DNA of 33,956 nt, from NCBI RefSeq assembly GCF_018332475.1, contig NZ_BOQB01000171.1, forward strand, positions 1-33,956. Reading direction: 5' to 3'. This DNA is from Bacillus sanguinis. Its GTDB lineage: Bacteria > Bacillota > Bacilli > Bacillales > Bacillaceae_G. The notes under the pieces were generated by a model. The model saw nothing but the letters and a program-made list of their open reading frames with translations. It was not told the origin of the DNA and ran no database searches. Shown here in pieces: positions 6,825-14,826 of the stretch; the first letter of the stretch is position 1; each line of letters begins with the position of its first letter. The position numbers and the translations under genes were made by a program.

Positions 6825-8055
6825 ATTCGTTTGTAGCTTCGTTGTTTTTAGGAAGTGGAAATGCATTACCAATCGCGGCTGCTCCAAGCATCGGTAATAG
6901 TAAATTGAGCGGGAAAAACATGAGTAATAGTAATGTAATAGCAATTGGTTTTCTTAATGCATAGCTTGAAATTGCAGTCGTGACGATGGCTACCGAAGCA
7001 ATTGGATCTATCGGGATAATTGAAGCTATAGCATATCCGATACTAGATCCAGCAAATATAATTGGAAAAATATGTCCGCCGCGCCAACCTGTATTTAAAC
7101 AAACGGCAGTAATACATAATTTTAAAACACCTGAAAGAAGTAGTACCCAGAAGGATAAATGGCTCCATTCAACGACTAAATCTTTTAATTGGTGTTCTCC
7201 TGAGAATAACGTGTACGGGAGAAAAGTTCCTGTAATTCCTAATAAAATACCACCGATAATTCCAAGTGATAGTTTATATTCTTTTAAGGGATGGATTAAT
7301 TTCGCTAATGTGAATTCTAATTTGAAATAAAAGAAGCCAACTATGGCACCAATACTAGCAAGTGGTAGAAAGGCAATCCATTCATTAAGAGAAAGGGAAC
7401 CTTCCCCAAAATCAACGATAAAGGATCCGCGATTATCGAATTTACTAAGTAATAAATAAACGGAAAAACCAGCGAAAGTGGTAGCTAAATATACAATTGC
7501 TTTTTTTCCTTTAGAAAATTCGTTAATTTGCTCACCCTCATTTTCATTTGGAGCTAAATAACCGAATAATGGTGCGTTAAAAATTACACTTAAAGTAGCA
7601 CCAATTCCAACCTCTGTCAGTTCATTCATTCCTTTTAAGGCGAATGTAAAGCGATCCCCTACCCATGTACAAAGTCCACCGATAATTCCAACAAGTGCTG
7701 CTTCGGGACCTAAGCTAGCACCAAATATTAAAACGATAATTGCAGTTAAAGTAGCTTTATGTACAAAACGGTATTCAATTCTACCTGTTTTTTTATATTC
7801 ACCCATCACTTCCGGCATAAGACGTGGATATGTGCCGAAGTATTTTTGAGTTAAACCAACGAGAATACCACCGATAGTTGTTACACATATAGTGTAATAC
7901 GGGGGAGAAGAGAAAATAGTAGGTAAGTATCCCCAAATAAAGTGAATGCCGATATTTATTGTAACTAAAAACAGCCATACTGTTGCTCCTACTATAGAGC
8001 CTAAAAGAATGCCGTATAGGACGAGCATATAGTGCATGTCCTTTGTGTTTGTCAT
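6823..8055 (-). CDS. ClC-family chloride channel/transporter, YfeO-like subgroup
   Basis: Polytopic membrane protein (410 residues, about 10-11 hydrophobic segments) of the ClC fold. Two conserved sites are visible in the form seen in E. coli YfeO: G-A-S-L-G-P-E in place of the classical G-R-E-G-P, and G-W-R-G-G-H-I-F-P in place of G-G-x-F-x-P. The glutamate that gates Cl-/H+ exchange in classical ClC proteins is a leucine here, so proton-coupled exchange of the usual kind is doubtful and the ion is not known. A GGAGGT site precedes the ATG by about 8 bases. It is transcribed alone, with a pentanucleotide repeat in its upstream region. Confidence 0.85.
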   Translation of the reverse strand: MTNTKDMHYMLVLYGILLGSIVGATVWLFLVTINIGIHFIWGYLPTIFSSPPYYTICVTTIGGILVGLTQKYFGTYPRLMPEVMGEYKKTGRIEYRFVHKATLTAIIVLIFGASLGPEAALVGIIGGLCTWVGDRFTFALKGMNELTEVGIGATLSVIFNAPLFGYLAPNENEGEQINEFSKGKKAIVYLATTFAGFSVYLLLSKFDNRGSFIVDFGEGSLSLNEWIAFLPLASIGAIVGFFYFKLEFTLAKLIHPLKEYKLSLGIIGGILLGITGTFLPYTLFSGEHQLKDLVVEWSHLSFWVLLLSGVLKLCITAVCLNTGWRGGHIFPIIFAGSSIGYAIASIIPIDPIASVAIVTTAISSYALRKPIAITLLLLMFFPLNLLLPMLGAAAIGNAFPLPKNNEATNE

Positions 8056-8108
8056 GTTATACCTCCGTTATGTAAGTTTTAATGTCGAAAGGATGAAATA
8101 TGTTACTG

Positions 8109-8132
8109 TGAAATGAAATGAAATGAAATGAA
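8109..8132. repeat. Pentanucleotide tandem repeat (AAATG)4
   Basis: Four exact copies of AAATG (8111-8130) with matching flanks extend the periodic tract to 24 bases. It lies 54-77 bases upstream of the ClC start codon on the minus strand, in its promoter or leader. Such a tract can vary in copy number. Confidence 0.85.
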
Positions 8133-8339
8133 TATGTATAGTATCTTTTTGAGAGGTTGGCTTATTCAATCTATTGAGGTCTCGTGAGAATTTGAAATGT
8201 ATACAGTTAAACTACTTACTTAATTCTATATAGTAATCGTAGGTTTTAAAAGGTCTTTTTCAAATGAATATGGAATATATTTCTTTTGTTATGCATGTCA
8301 AATCCTTCGTAGTTAATTTAGAACATTCAGAAAAACTAA

Positions 8340-8368
8340 TTGACATTAGGAAATTATTGCTATAAAAT
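8340..8368 (+). promoter_or_regulatory. Strong sigma-A promoter of the metY-metA operon
   Basis: A perfect TTGACA (8340-8345) is followed after 17 bases by TAAAAT (8363-8368). Transcription would begin near 8375, about ten bases before the riboswitch aptamer. Confidence 0.85.
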
Positions 8369-8385
8369 CAACGGTAATTGCATAG

Positions 8386-8489
8386 TCTTATCAAGAAAAG
8401 GTGGAGGGACAGGCCCGATGAAACCTTGGCAACAGCCGTATAACGGAATTGTGCCAAATCCTGCAGGTAATAAATCCTGAAAGATAAGA
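8386..8489 (+). promoter_or_regulatory. SAM-I (S-box) riboswitch aptamer
   Basis: The conserved S-box core is plain: an AGGTGGAGGGAC-type block, then GCCCGATGAAACC and GGCAAC. P1 pairs TCTTATC (8386-8392) with GATAAGA (8483-8489). The 3' side of P1 plus following bases (8486-8495, AAGAAAGAGC) can instead pair with the 5' side of the terminator (8519-8529), forming the antiterminator. SAM binding should favour P1, free the terminator strand and switch off metY-metA. Confidence 0.95.
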
Positions 8490-8512
8490 AAGAGCCTTTA
8501 GAGCGTGTTTTC

Positions 8513-8553
8513 AAACTGCTCCTTTCTTGTTTTCAGGAAAGGAGCAGTTTTTT
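8513..8553 (+). terminator. SAM-controlled terminator of the S-box leader
   Basis: A perfect 14-bp stem (8513-8526 with 8537-8550) with a 10-base loop runs into TTTTTT (8548-8553). It ends 29 bases before metY and is the expression platform of the riboswitch. Confidence 0.93.
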
Positions 8554-8582
8554 ATTTTGTATAAAAGAAAGGAGAATGAGAG

Positions 8583-9881
8583 ATGGGAGAATCATGGGGA
8601 CAAGGAACAATTTGTGTGCAAGGTGGTTATACACCAAAGAATGGTGAACCGCGTGTTTTGCCACTTTATCAAAGTACAACGTATAAATACGATACTTCAG
8701 ATGATTTAGCAGCGCTATTTAATTTAGAGGCAGAAGGATATATATATACGCGTATTGGAAATCCTACTTTAGCTGCATTTGAGCAAAAGCTAGCGGATTT
8801 AGAGGGTGGTGTAGGAGCTGTTGCAACGGCTTCTGGGCAGGCTGCTATTATGCTTGCCGTTTTAAATATTTGTAGTAGTGGAGACCACTTGCTTTGTTCT
8901 TCCACAGTTTATGGCGGGACGTTTAATTTATTTGGAGTGAGTTTGCGTAAGCTTGGCATTGATGTTACGTTCTTTAATCCGAATTTAACTGCTGATGAAA
9001 TTGTGGCCCTTGCTAATGATAAGACGAAACTCGTTTATGCAGAATCACTAGGAAATCCGGCGATGAACGTTTTAAATTTCAAAGAGTTTTCAGATGCAGC
9101 GAAAGAGCTAGAAGTACCTTTTATCGTGGATAATACATTGGCAACTCCTTATTTATGCCAAGCATTTGAACATGGAGCAAATATTATCGTTCATTCTACG
9201 ACGAAATATATTGATGGTCATGCAAGCTCTTTGGGCGGCATTGTCATTGACGGAGGGAACTTCGATTGGACAAATGGGAAATATCCTGAAATTGTTGAAC
9301 CAGATCCAAGTTATCATGGCGTAAGTTACGTTCAAAATTTTGGTGCAGCAGCTTATATTGTGAAGGCGCGTGTTCAATTATTAAGAGACTACGGAAACTG
9401 TATGAGCCCATTCAATGCGTATATTAGTAATATCGGCTTAGAAACCCTGCATTTGAGAATGGAGCGTCATAGTGAAAATGCTCTCGCAGTTGCTAAGTGG
9501 CTTGCTAACCATGAACGTATTGAATGGGTGAATTATCCGGGGCTAGATAGTAATGAAAATTACTCGTTAGCACAAACGTATTTAAAAAAAGGTGCTAGTG
9601 GTGTTTTAACATTCGGTATTAAGGGCGGATTAGAATCTGCGAAAGAATTTATCGCAAATGTAAAACTAGCAACTCTCGTAACGCATGTAGCGGATGCACG
9701 AACTTGCGTTATACATCCTGCTAGCACAACGCATAGACAACTAAGTGCTGAAGATCAGCGTTTAGCTGGTGTTACATCAGATTTAATTCGTTTGTCGGTT
9801 GGTATAGAAGATGTTTCTGATATTATTGCAGATTTAGAAGCAGCGCTAGTCGGAGGCAAAGAACATGCCGATCATAATTGA
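8583..9881 (+). CDS. metY: O-acetylhomoserine sulfhydrylase (O-acetylhomoserine aminocarboxypropyltransferase)
   Basis: PLP enzyme that joins O-acetylhomoserine and sulfide to give homocysteine and acetate in direct methionine synthesis. The 432 residues fit MetY, longer than the roughly 380 of cystathionine gamma-synthase. The PLP lysine is Lys208 in [21 protein letters not shown] near residue 54 and the S-G-Q-A-A loop near 84 are family landmarks. A GAAAGGAG site lies about 8 bases before the ATG. It follows the SAM riboswitch, which supports the methionine assignment over cysteine synthesis, and it overlaps metA by 17 bases. Confidence 0.93.
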   Translation: MGESWGQGTICVQGGYTPKNGEPRVLPLYQSTTYKYDTSDDLAALFNLEAEGYIYTRIGNPTLAAFEQKLADLEGGVGAVATASGQAAIMLAVLNICSSGDHLLCSSTVYGGTFNLFGVSLRKLGIDVTFFNPNLTADEIVALANDKTKLVYAESLGNPAMNVLNFKEFSDAAKELEVPFIVDNTLATPYLCQAFEHGANIIVHSTTKYIDGHASSLGGIVIDGGNFDWTNGKYPEIVEPDPSYHGVSYVQNFGAAAYIVKARVQLLRDYGNCMSPFNAYISNIGLETLHLRMERHSENALAVAKWLANHERIEWVNYPGLDSNENYSLAQTYLKKGASGVLTFGIKGGLESAKEFIANVKLATLVTHVADARTCVIHPASTTHRQLSAEDQRLAGVTSDLIRLSVGIEDVSDIIADLEAALVGGKEHADHN

Positions 9882-10770
9882 TAAAGATTTACCAGCTCGC
9901 AAAGTGTTGCAGGAGGAAAATATTTTTGTAATGACGAAGGAGCGAGCAGAAACACAAGATATCCGGGCATTGAAAATTGCTATATTAAATTTAATGCCTA
10001 CAAAGCAAGACACAGAAGCACAATTACTTCGTTTAATTGGCAACACACCGTTGCAACTAGATGTTCATTTACTTCATATGGAATCACATTTGTCCCGTAA
10101 TGTAGCACAGGAACATTTAACGAGTTTTTATAAAACATTCCGTGATATTGAGAATGAGAAATTTGATGGGCTAATTATTACAGGAGCACCAGTTGAAACT
10201 CTTTCTTTTGAAGAGGTAGATTATTGGGAAGAGCTTAAACGTATTATGGAGTATTCAAAAAAGAATGTAACATCTACGCTTCATATTTGTTGGGGGGCGC
10301 AGGCTGGTCTGTATCATCATTATGGTGTCCCAAAGTATCCTCTTAAGGAAAAAATGTTCGGTGTATTTGAACATGAAGTCCGTGAGCAACATGTGAAATT
10401 GTTACAAGGATTTGATGAATTGTTTTTCGCCCCGCATTCTCGTCATACAGAAGTACGAGAGAGTGATATTAAAGAGGTGACAGAATTAACATTATTAGCA
10501 AACTCTGAGGAAGCGGGTGTTCACCTTGTTATTGGGCAAGAAGGAAGGCAAGTGTTTGCGCTCGGGCATAGTGAATATAGTTGTGATACGTTAAAAGAAG
10601 AATACGAACGAGACCGCGACAAAGGGTTAAATATTGATGTGCCGAAAAATTATTTTAAGCATAATAATCCAAATGAGAAACCGCTTGTGAGGTGGAGAAG
10701 CCATGGGAATCTATTATTCTCTAATTGGCTGAATTATTACGTGTATCAAGAAACCCCTTATGTATTATAA
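9865..10770 (+). CDS. metA: Homoserine O-acetyltransferase (MetA family)
   Basis: Activates homoserine for methionine synthesis by acylation, feeding MetY. The 301-residue protein has the MetA catalytic set: Cys142 in H-I-C-W-G-A-Q, and His235 and Glu237 in G-H-S-E-Y-S. Residue 111 is Glu (A-P-V-E-T); work on B. cereus MetA showed that Glu here gives acetyl-CoA specificity, whereas Gly gives succinyl-CoA. It should therefore be called an acetyltransferase despite the frequent succinyltransferase label. The gene starts inside the end of metY with its own GGAGG (9852-9856), so the two are translationally linked and share the SAM riboswitch. Confidence 0.93.
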   Translation: MPIIIDKDLPARKVLQEENIFVMTKERAETQDIRALKIAILNLMPTKQDTEAQLLRLIGNTPLQLDVHLLHMESHLSRNVAQEHLTSFYKTFRDIENEKFDGLIITGAPVETLSFEEVDYWEELKRIMEYSKKNVTSTLHICWGAQAGLYHHYGVPKYPLKEKMFGVFEHEVREQHVKLLQGFDELFFAPHSRHTEVRESDIKEVTELTLLANSEEAGVHLVIGQEGRQVFALGHSEYSCDTLKEEYERDRDKGLNIDVPKNYFKHNNPNEKPLVRWRSHGNLLFSNWLNYYVYQETPYVL

Positions 10771-10771
10771 A

Positions 10772-10805
10772 AAAACGATTGTGTAACACGTGGCAACGTT
10801 TTCTT
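10772..10805 (+). terminator. Weak possible terminator after metA
   Basis: AAAACG (10772-10777) pairs with CGTTTT (10797-10802), continued by TTG with CAA after a one-base bulge, and the T-rich tail is short. It could separate metA from hom, which has its own promoter. Confidence 0.4.
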
Positions 10806-10846
10806 TGTAATGATTAACTTATATTTTTCCGAATGTTCAAAAAACA

Positions 10847-10875
10847 TTGTTTTTCAGATTTTTTACTCATATAAT
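10847..10875 (+). promoter_or_regulatory. Sigma-A promoter of hom
   Basis: TTGTTT (10847-10852), 17 bases, then a perfect TATAAT (10870-10875). The start would be near 10882, about 30 bases before the hom ATG, so hom can be expressed independently of the SAM riboswitch. Confidence 0.75.
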
Positions 10876-10912
10876 TTCATCTAAACACAATTTTTGAGGG
10901 GTGGACAGTATT

Positions 10913-12208
10913 ATGAAAGAAATTCAAGTTGGTTTATTAGGTCTTGGGACAGTTGGTAGCGGTGTAGTTCGTATTATTACAGATCATCAAGAGCGGCTTA
11001 TACACCAAGTAGGTTGTCCTGTAAAAGTAACGAAAGTATTAGTACAAAATATTGAAAAAGAGAGAGAGGTAGAGGTACCTTCTACTCTATTAACACAAGA
11101 TGCAAATGAAATTTTAGATAATCCGAATATTGACGTTGTCATCGAAGTAATGGGTGGCATTGATGATGCGAAAGCATATATTTTGCAAGCTTTACAAAGC
11201 GGGAAGCATGTTGTTACTGCTAATAAAGATTTAATGGCGTTACATGGGGCGGAACTGTTAGCGGTAGCAAAAGATAATAAAGCCGATCTGTTTTATGAAG
11301 CAAGTGTAGCCGGAGGGATCCCGATTTTACGAAGTATCGTAGAAGGACTTTCTTCAGATCTTATTACGAAAGTAATGGGAATTGTAAATGGAACGACAAA
11401 TTTTATTTTGACGAAAATGTCAGATGAAGGGAGAGCATATAACGACGTGTTAAAAGAAGCCCAACAACTTGGATTTGCAGAAGCAGATCCAACATCAGAT
11501 GTGGAAGGTTTAGATGCAGCAAGAAAAATGACGATTTTGGCTACCCTTGGTTTCTCTACAAATGTAGAGCTTGGAGATGTGAAGGTAAAAGGGATTACTT
11601 CTATTACAGAGGAAGATATTGAATACAGTAAGAGTTTAGGCTACACAATTAAATTAATTGGTCTTGCGAAGCGAGACGGTGAGAAGTTAGAGGTTACAGT
11701 TGAACCGACACTACTTCCAAATACACACCCTCTTGCGGCTGTACAAAACGAATATAACGCTGTATATGTGTATGGTGAAGCGGTCGGAGAAACGATGTTT
11801 TATGGACCAGGTGCAGGAAGCTTACCAACAGCAACAGCTGTTGTTTCCGATTTAGTAGCTGTAATGCAAAATATTCGATTAGGGGTAACAGGAAATAGTG
11901 CTGTAGTTCCTCAATATCAAAAGGTATTAAAAGAGCAGGATGAAATTGTTGTGAAGAAATTTTTACGACTTCATGTAAAAGATGAAATTGGTGTATTTGC
12001 AAAAATTACTTCCTTATTCTCTGAGCGTGGTGTTAGTTTTGAAAAAATCATTCAAATGCCGCTTGAAGAGAAAGGGAAGGCTGAAATTGTAATTGTAACG
12101 CATCGTGCGTCTCTTGCTGATTATGATTATATTCTACATACATTACAATCGTATGAAGAAATAGATTGTTTAAAGGCAAACTATCGAATTGAAGGGGATG
12201 CAAAATAG
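10913..12208 (+). CDS. hom: Homoserine dehydrogenase with C-terminal ACT domain
   Basis: Reduces aspartate semialdehyde to homoserine with NAD(P)H, the branch point to threonine and methionine. The N-terminal Rossmann fold has G-L-L-G-L-G-T-V-G-S-G (about 7-17), the catalytic domain has A-S-V-A-G-G-I-P-I and G-I-V-N-G-T-T-N-F-I-L, and an ACT regulatory domain occupies about 350-425. A GTG at 10901 is also in frame but sits inside the GAGGGGTGG ribosome binding site; the ATG at 10913 has correct spacing and matches the B. subtilis start, giving 431 residues. The order metY-metA-hom puts homoserine supply beside its consumers. ACT-domain feedback by threonine is usual in the family. Confidence 0.93.
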   Translation: MKEIQVGLLGLGTVGSGVVRIITDHQERLIHQVGCPVKVTKVLVQNIEKEREVEVPSTLLTQDANEILDNPNIDVVIEVMGGIDDAKAYILQALQSGKHVVTANKDLMALHGAELLAVAKDNKADLFYEASVAGGIPILRSIVEGLSSDLITKVMGIVNGTTNFILTKMSDEGRAYNDVLKEAQQLGFAEADPTSDVEGLDAARKMTILATLGFSTNVELGDVKVKGITSITEEDIEYSKSLGYTIKLIGLAKRDGEKLEVTVEPTLLPNTHPLAAVQNEYNAVYVYGEAVGETMFYGPGAGSLPTATAVVSDLVAVMQNIRLGVTGNSAVVPQYQKVLKEQDEIVVKKFLRLHVKDEIGVFAKITSLFSERGVSFEKIIQMPLEEKGKAEIVIVTHRASLADYDYILHTLQSYEEIDCLKANYRIEGDAK

Positions 12209-12221
12209 TACCTCCCCTAAT

Positions 12222-12259
12222 AAAAAACCTATTAAGCGGCCTGCTTAATAGGTTTTTTT
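12222..12259. terminator. Bidirectional terminator between hom and the YczE-like gene
   Basis: A perfect 16-bp stem (12222-12237 with 12243-12258), A-run before and T-run after. It overlaps the last codons of the convergent gene. Confidence 0.9.
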
Positions 12260-12858
12260 CTATTTAAAATTTGCGTACCAACTTGAATAAACGCTTGAAT
12301 AATCCATCCTGTTGTAAAGGACAAGATGATTGTACCGAAATAAATGGGCCCGTCTAATAAAAAGCTTAATGTTAAAAATAAAAAAGCTAATGAAATTTCT
12401 GTTCTTCTAAATGTCCATTTCTTTTTTTCGGCAACCGTTAAAACAAAAGCTTCTTGAGGTGCTGCGCAAAGGTTTGTAGAGACGTAAAGGCCAATTCCAG
12501 CTCCAACGAATAGATTTCCACAAATAAGTGTTATATATTTTGGAAGAGAGCGGATAGCGTCCATAATAGTTGTAATGGAACCGATCCAATCAACAAAAAG
12601 AGAAATAAGAACCATCGTTACAATTGTACCAATCGTAATTTGCTTTTTATTCCAAAGGAGAACGATAAGGGTAAAAGCAAAGTTAATCATGAAAATCCAA
12701 AAACCGATACTTATCCCGAAATTTTGATATAGTGCAATAAAGAAGGAATCATAAGGGCTAAGTCCAAAGGAAGTAATTGTCGTCATCATATTAATACCGA
12801 TGGCGAGAGTGAGTAGACCGCCAATGAAAAATATATATTCTAATTTGAATCGAAGCAT
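12232..12858 (-). CDS. YczE/YyaS/YitT-family integral membrane protein
   Basis: A 208-residue membrane protein with five or six hydrophobic segments and short loops. It resembles the YczE/YitT group, with conserved G-L-S-P-Y-D-S-F near residue 32 and a T-N-L-C-A-A-P-Q-E-A-F block after the fourth segment. Its molecular function is unknown; YczE of B. subtilis affects surfactin-related synthesis, but that cannot be carried over here. A TTG 18 bases upstream is in frame but lies in the GAAAGGA ribosome binding site, so the ATG is preferred. It is divergent from a LacI-family regulator, whose candidate operator lies between the two genes. Confidence 0.75.
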   Translation of the reverse strand: MLRFKLEYIFFIGGLLTLAIGINMMTTITSFGLSPYDSFFIALYQNFGISIGFWIFMINFAFTLIVLLWNKKQITIGTIVTMVLISLFVDWIGSITTIMDAIRSLPKYITLICGNLFVGAGIGLYVSTNLCAAPQEAFVLTVAEKKKWTFRRTEISLAFLFLTLSFLLDGPIYFGTIILSFTTGWIIQAFIQVGTQILNRKKPIKQAA

Positions 12859-12904
12859 AGTTGTATATCCTTTCAAAATGTATTTGCTAGGAAAGGATAT
12901 ATTG

Positions 12905-12918
12905 TGGAAAGCTTACCA
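12905..12918. promoter_or_regulatory. Candidate LacI-type operator in a divergent intergenic region
   Basis: TGGAAAGCTTACCA is a 14-bp near-palindrome (6 of 7 half-site positions match) lying between the two divergent start codons. Its size and TGG/CCA ends suit a LacI/GalR-family regulator, although the centre is GC rather than the more common CG. Confidence 0.4.
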
Positions 12919-12956
12919 GGTCAAGGGAGAATTTTTACAGGGAAGGGAAAAATGAG

Positions 12957-13934
12957 ATGACGAATATAAGAAAGATTGCTGAACTTGCTGGGGTATCTGT
13001 TTCAACTGTTTCACGTGTACTGAATAATCATCCATATGTGAATGAACAGAAACGAAAAGAAATTTTAGCAATTATAGAAGAGTTAAATTATACGCAAAAT
13101 GTGAATGCAATTCATTTAGTGAAAGGAAAAACGAATGTCATTGGCGTGTTATTACCGCACGTAAATGATCAATATTATAGTGCTATTATCGAGGGGATAT
13201 CAAAGGAAACGGCAAAAAACAATTATAATATGATGCTTTGTCAGACGAATTATAGTGAGGAAAGAGAATTAGAAATTTTGAATATGTTAAAAATGAAAAA
13301 GCTTGATGGGGTTATTATATGTTCCCGGGCGAATAGTAAGGAAAAGCTTGAAGAATATACGAAATTTGGTCCAATTGTTATGTGTGAAGAAATAGACTCG
13401 AATTTCATTTCGAGTGTGCATATTGATTACTATAAAGTCTTTTCGCGCGGGATGAAGAGCTTAATAGATGCCGGCCATACAAGTATTGGGTATTGCATTG
13501 GAAGAAGTAATAGCATTAATAGTCAGAGAAGAAAACAAGCATATGAGGATTCACTTCAACAGATTGCTGTAAAACCGGTAGAGGACTGGAAGTTTAAGGG
13601 CTGTTTTACGGTGGAAGATGGGCGTAATGTAATTAGGGAATGGGCCCATATGTCAGTAAAACCAACTGCATTTCTTGTATCTTGCAACCATATTGCGGCG
13701 GGGATGGTAACAGAAGCAAAAAAACAAGGAATTCGTATTCCAGAAGATATTACGATTATCGGTTGTGATGATCAAGATGTGGCAGATATTTTAGCTATTA
13801 CGACGATTTCGTATTGTAGTAAAAATGTTGGCGTGAAGGCATTTGAATTATTATATGAAAAGATTAATGATGAGAAAATAGATGTAAAGCACGTAGAGTT
13901 ATTGCCAGAATTCGTACATAGGGAAACAACATAA
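12957..13934 (+). CDS. LacI/GalR-family transcription regulator
   Basis: DNA-binding regulator of 325 residues. Residues 1-50 are the LacI headpiece: I-R-K-I-A-E-L-A-G-V-S-V-S-T-V-S-R-V-L-N, followed by a hinge-like stretch and a periplasmic-binding-like effector domain from V-I-G-V-L-L-P-H near 63 to the end. The headpiece residues Val-Ser in the recognition helix are typical. It lies alone between a divergent membrane gene and an SGNH/ABC operon with its own promoter. No sugar-use genes are adjacent, so the effector and regulon cannot be named; autoregulation through the near-palindrome upstream is likely. Confidence 0.88.
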   Translation: MTNIRKIAELAGVSVSTVSRVLNNHPYVNEQKRKEILAIIEELNYTQNVNAIHLVKGKTNVIGVLLPHVNDQYYSAIIEGISKETAKNNYNMMLCQTNYSEERELEILNMLKMKKLDGVIICSRANSKEKLEEYTKFGPIVMCEEIDSNFISSVHIDYYKVFSRGMKSLIDAGHTSIGYCIGRSNSINSQRRKQAYEDSLQQIAVKPVEDWKFKGCFTVEDGRNVIREWAHMSVKPTAFLVSCNHIAAGMVTEAKKQGIRIPEDITIIGCDDQDVADILAITTISYCSKNVGVKAFELLYEKINDEKIDVKHVELLPEFVHRETT

Positions 13935-13971
13935 TAGATGAGTTGTGAAAATCGCTTTTCAAAATTGCGTT

Positions 13972-13980
13972 TGGTATAAT
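13972..13980 (+). promoter_or_regulatory. Extended -10 promoter of the SGNH-ABC operon
   Basis: TGGTATAAT (TG at 13972-13973, TATAAT at 13975-13980) is a perfect extended -10; no good -35 is seen at 16-18 bases. The start near 13987 lies 30 bases before the chosen ATG and excludes an earlier GTG start. Confidence 0.6.
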
Positions 13981-14016
13981 TATGGACAATCTATGAGGGC
14001 TAAAAGGGGTTTTGAT

Positions 14017-14826
14017 ATGAGATCAAAAGTAGTAAAAGTAATTCTACTCATTACAATTGCATCTTTCTGTTTATTTGCATATGGCTTTGTTTCAGGTGTA
14101 AATGATGTATTAAATCCGAAAGCTTCAAATTTAATTAAAAAGAACGATGTAGTGGCAAAAGAGAAAAAGAAAACGGGAACGTTACAAATCGTTAGTTTAG
14201 GTGATTCATTAACACGCGGTGTTGGTGATAAAGAAGGAATTGGCTATATTGGAAGAATGAAAGAAGATTTACAAAAAGATTATAAGCAAAAGGTTGCTTT
14301 AACTAACTTAGCTGTTAGTGGTGCAAAAATGCCGGACTTATTAAAACAAATGGAGAGTAGTGGCGCTCAATATTCAATTAAGCAAGCAGATGTAATCGTT
14401 TTAACAATAGGAGGAAATGATTTATTTCCAGGGTGGGAATCACTTGGAAAGATAGATTTAGAAACGTATCGTCCTGATACAGAAACTTTCCAAAATGAAG
14501 CGAAGAAAATTATAGAAGAAATTCGTAAGTTAAATACAGATAGTCCTATTTTTTGGCTTGGTTTATACAATCCTTTTGAAGATGTAGAAGATTTAAAAGG
14601 GTCTTCAAACATTGTTGTAGATTGGAATGCATCTTTAGAAAAATTAGCGCTAAATAATACGAATGTGTATATTACACCGACATTTGATTTATTCCAAAAC
14701 CGCGGGAAAGATTTGTTATACTCCGATCATTTCCATCCGAATGAAGTAGGGTATACATATATGGCGGATCGATTAGTTCAAAATGTTGCGAGTAAATTAA
14801 AACTAGAACAAGGAGGGGTAAAATGA
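14017..14826 (+). CDS. Membrane-anchored or secreted SGNH/GDSL hydrolase (YpmR-like)
   Basis: Predicted extracytoplasmic esterase or lipase of the SGNH fold. Residues 8-27 form a signal anchor. The four blocks are present: Ser64 in S-L-G-D-S-L-T, Gly102 in A-V-S-G-A, Asn134 in I-G-G-N-D, and Asp237/His240 in S-D-H-F-H-P-N, so catalysis should be intact. The longer frame from GTG at 13945 would include the promoter; ATG at 14017 has AAAAGGGG at good distance, giving 269 residues. The stop overlaps the next start (ATGA), so it is translationally coupled to an ABC exporter. The substrate, lipid or glycan acyl group, is not known. Confidence 0.85.
   Translation: MRSKVVKVILLITIASFCLFAYGFVSGVNDVLNPKASNLIKKNDVVAKEKKKTGTLQIVSLGDSLTRGVGDKEGIGYIGRMKEDLQKDYKQKVALTNLAVSGAKMPDLLKQMESSGAQYSIKQADVIVLTIGGNDLFPGWESLGKIDLETYRPDTETFQNEAKKIIEEIRKLNTDSPIFWLGLYNPFEDVEDLKGSSNIVVDWNASLEKLALNNTNVYITPTFDLFQNRGKDLLYSDHFHPNEVGYTYMADRLVQNVASKLKLEQGGVK

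Noticed and set aside
8527-8709. A 60-codon frame starting in the riboswitch terminator and overlapping metY
   Set aside because: It overlaps the terminator and the true metY frame, lacks its own ribosome binding site and resembles no protein.
10901-10912. Upstream GTG start for hom
   Set aside because: The GTG is inside the GAGGGGTGG ribosome binding site; the ATG at 10913 has correct spacing and matches the family start.
13945-14016. N-terminal extension of the SGNH hydrolase from GTG
   Set aside because: The extension covers an extended -10 promoter and precedes a good ribosome binding site and signal anchor.
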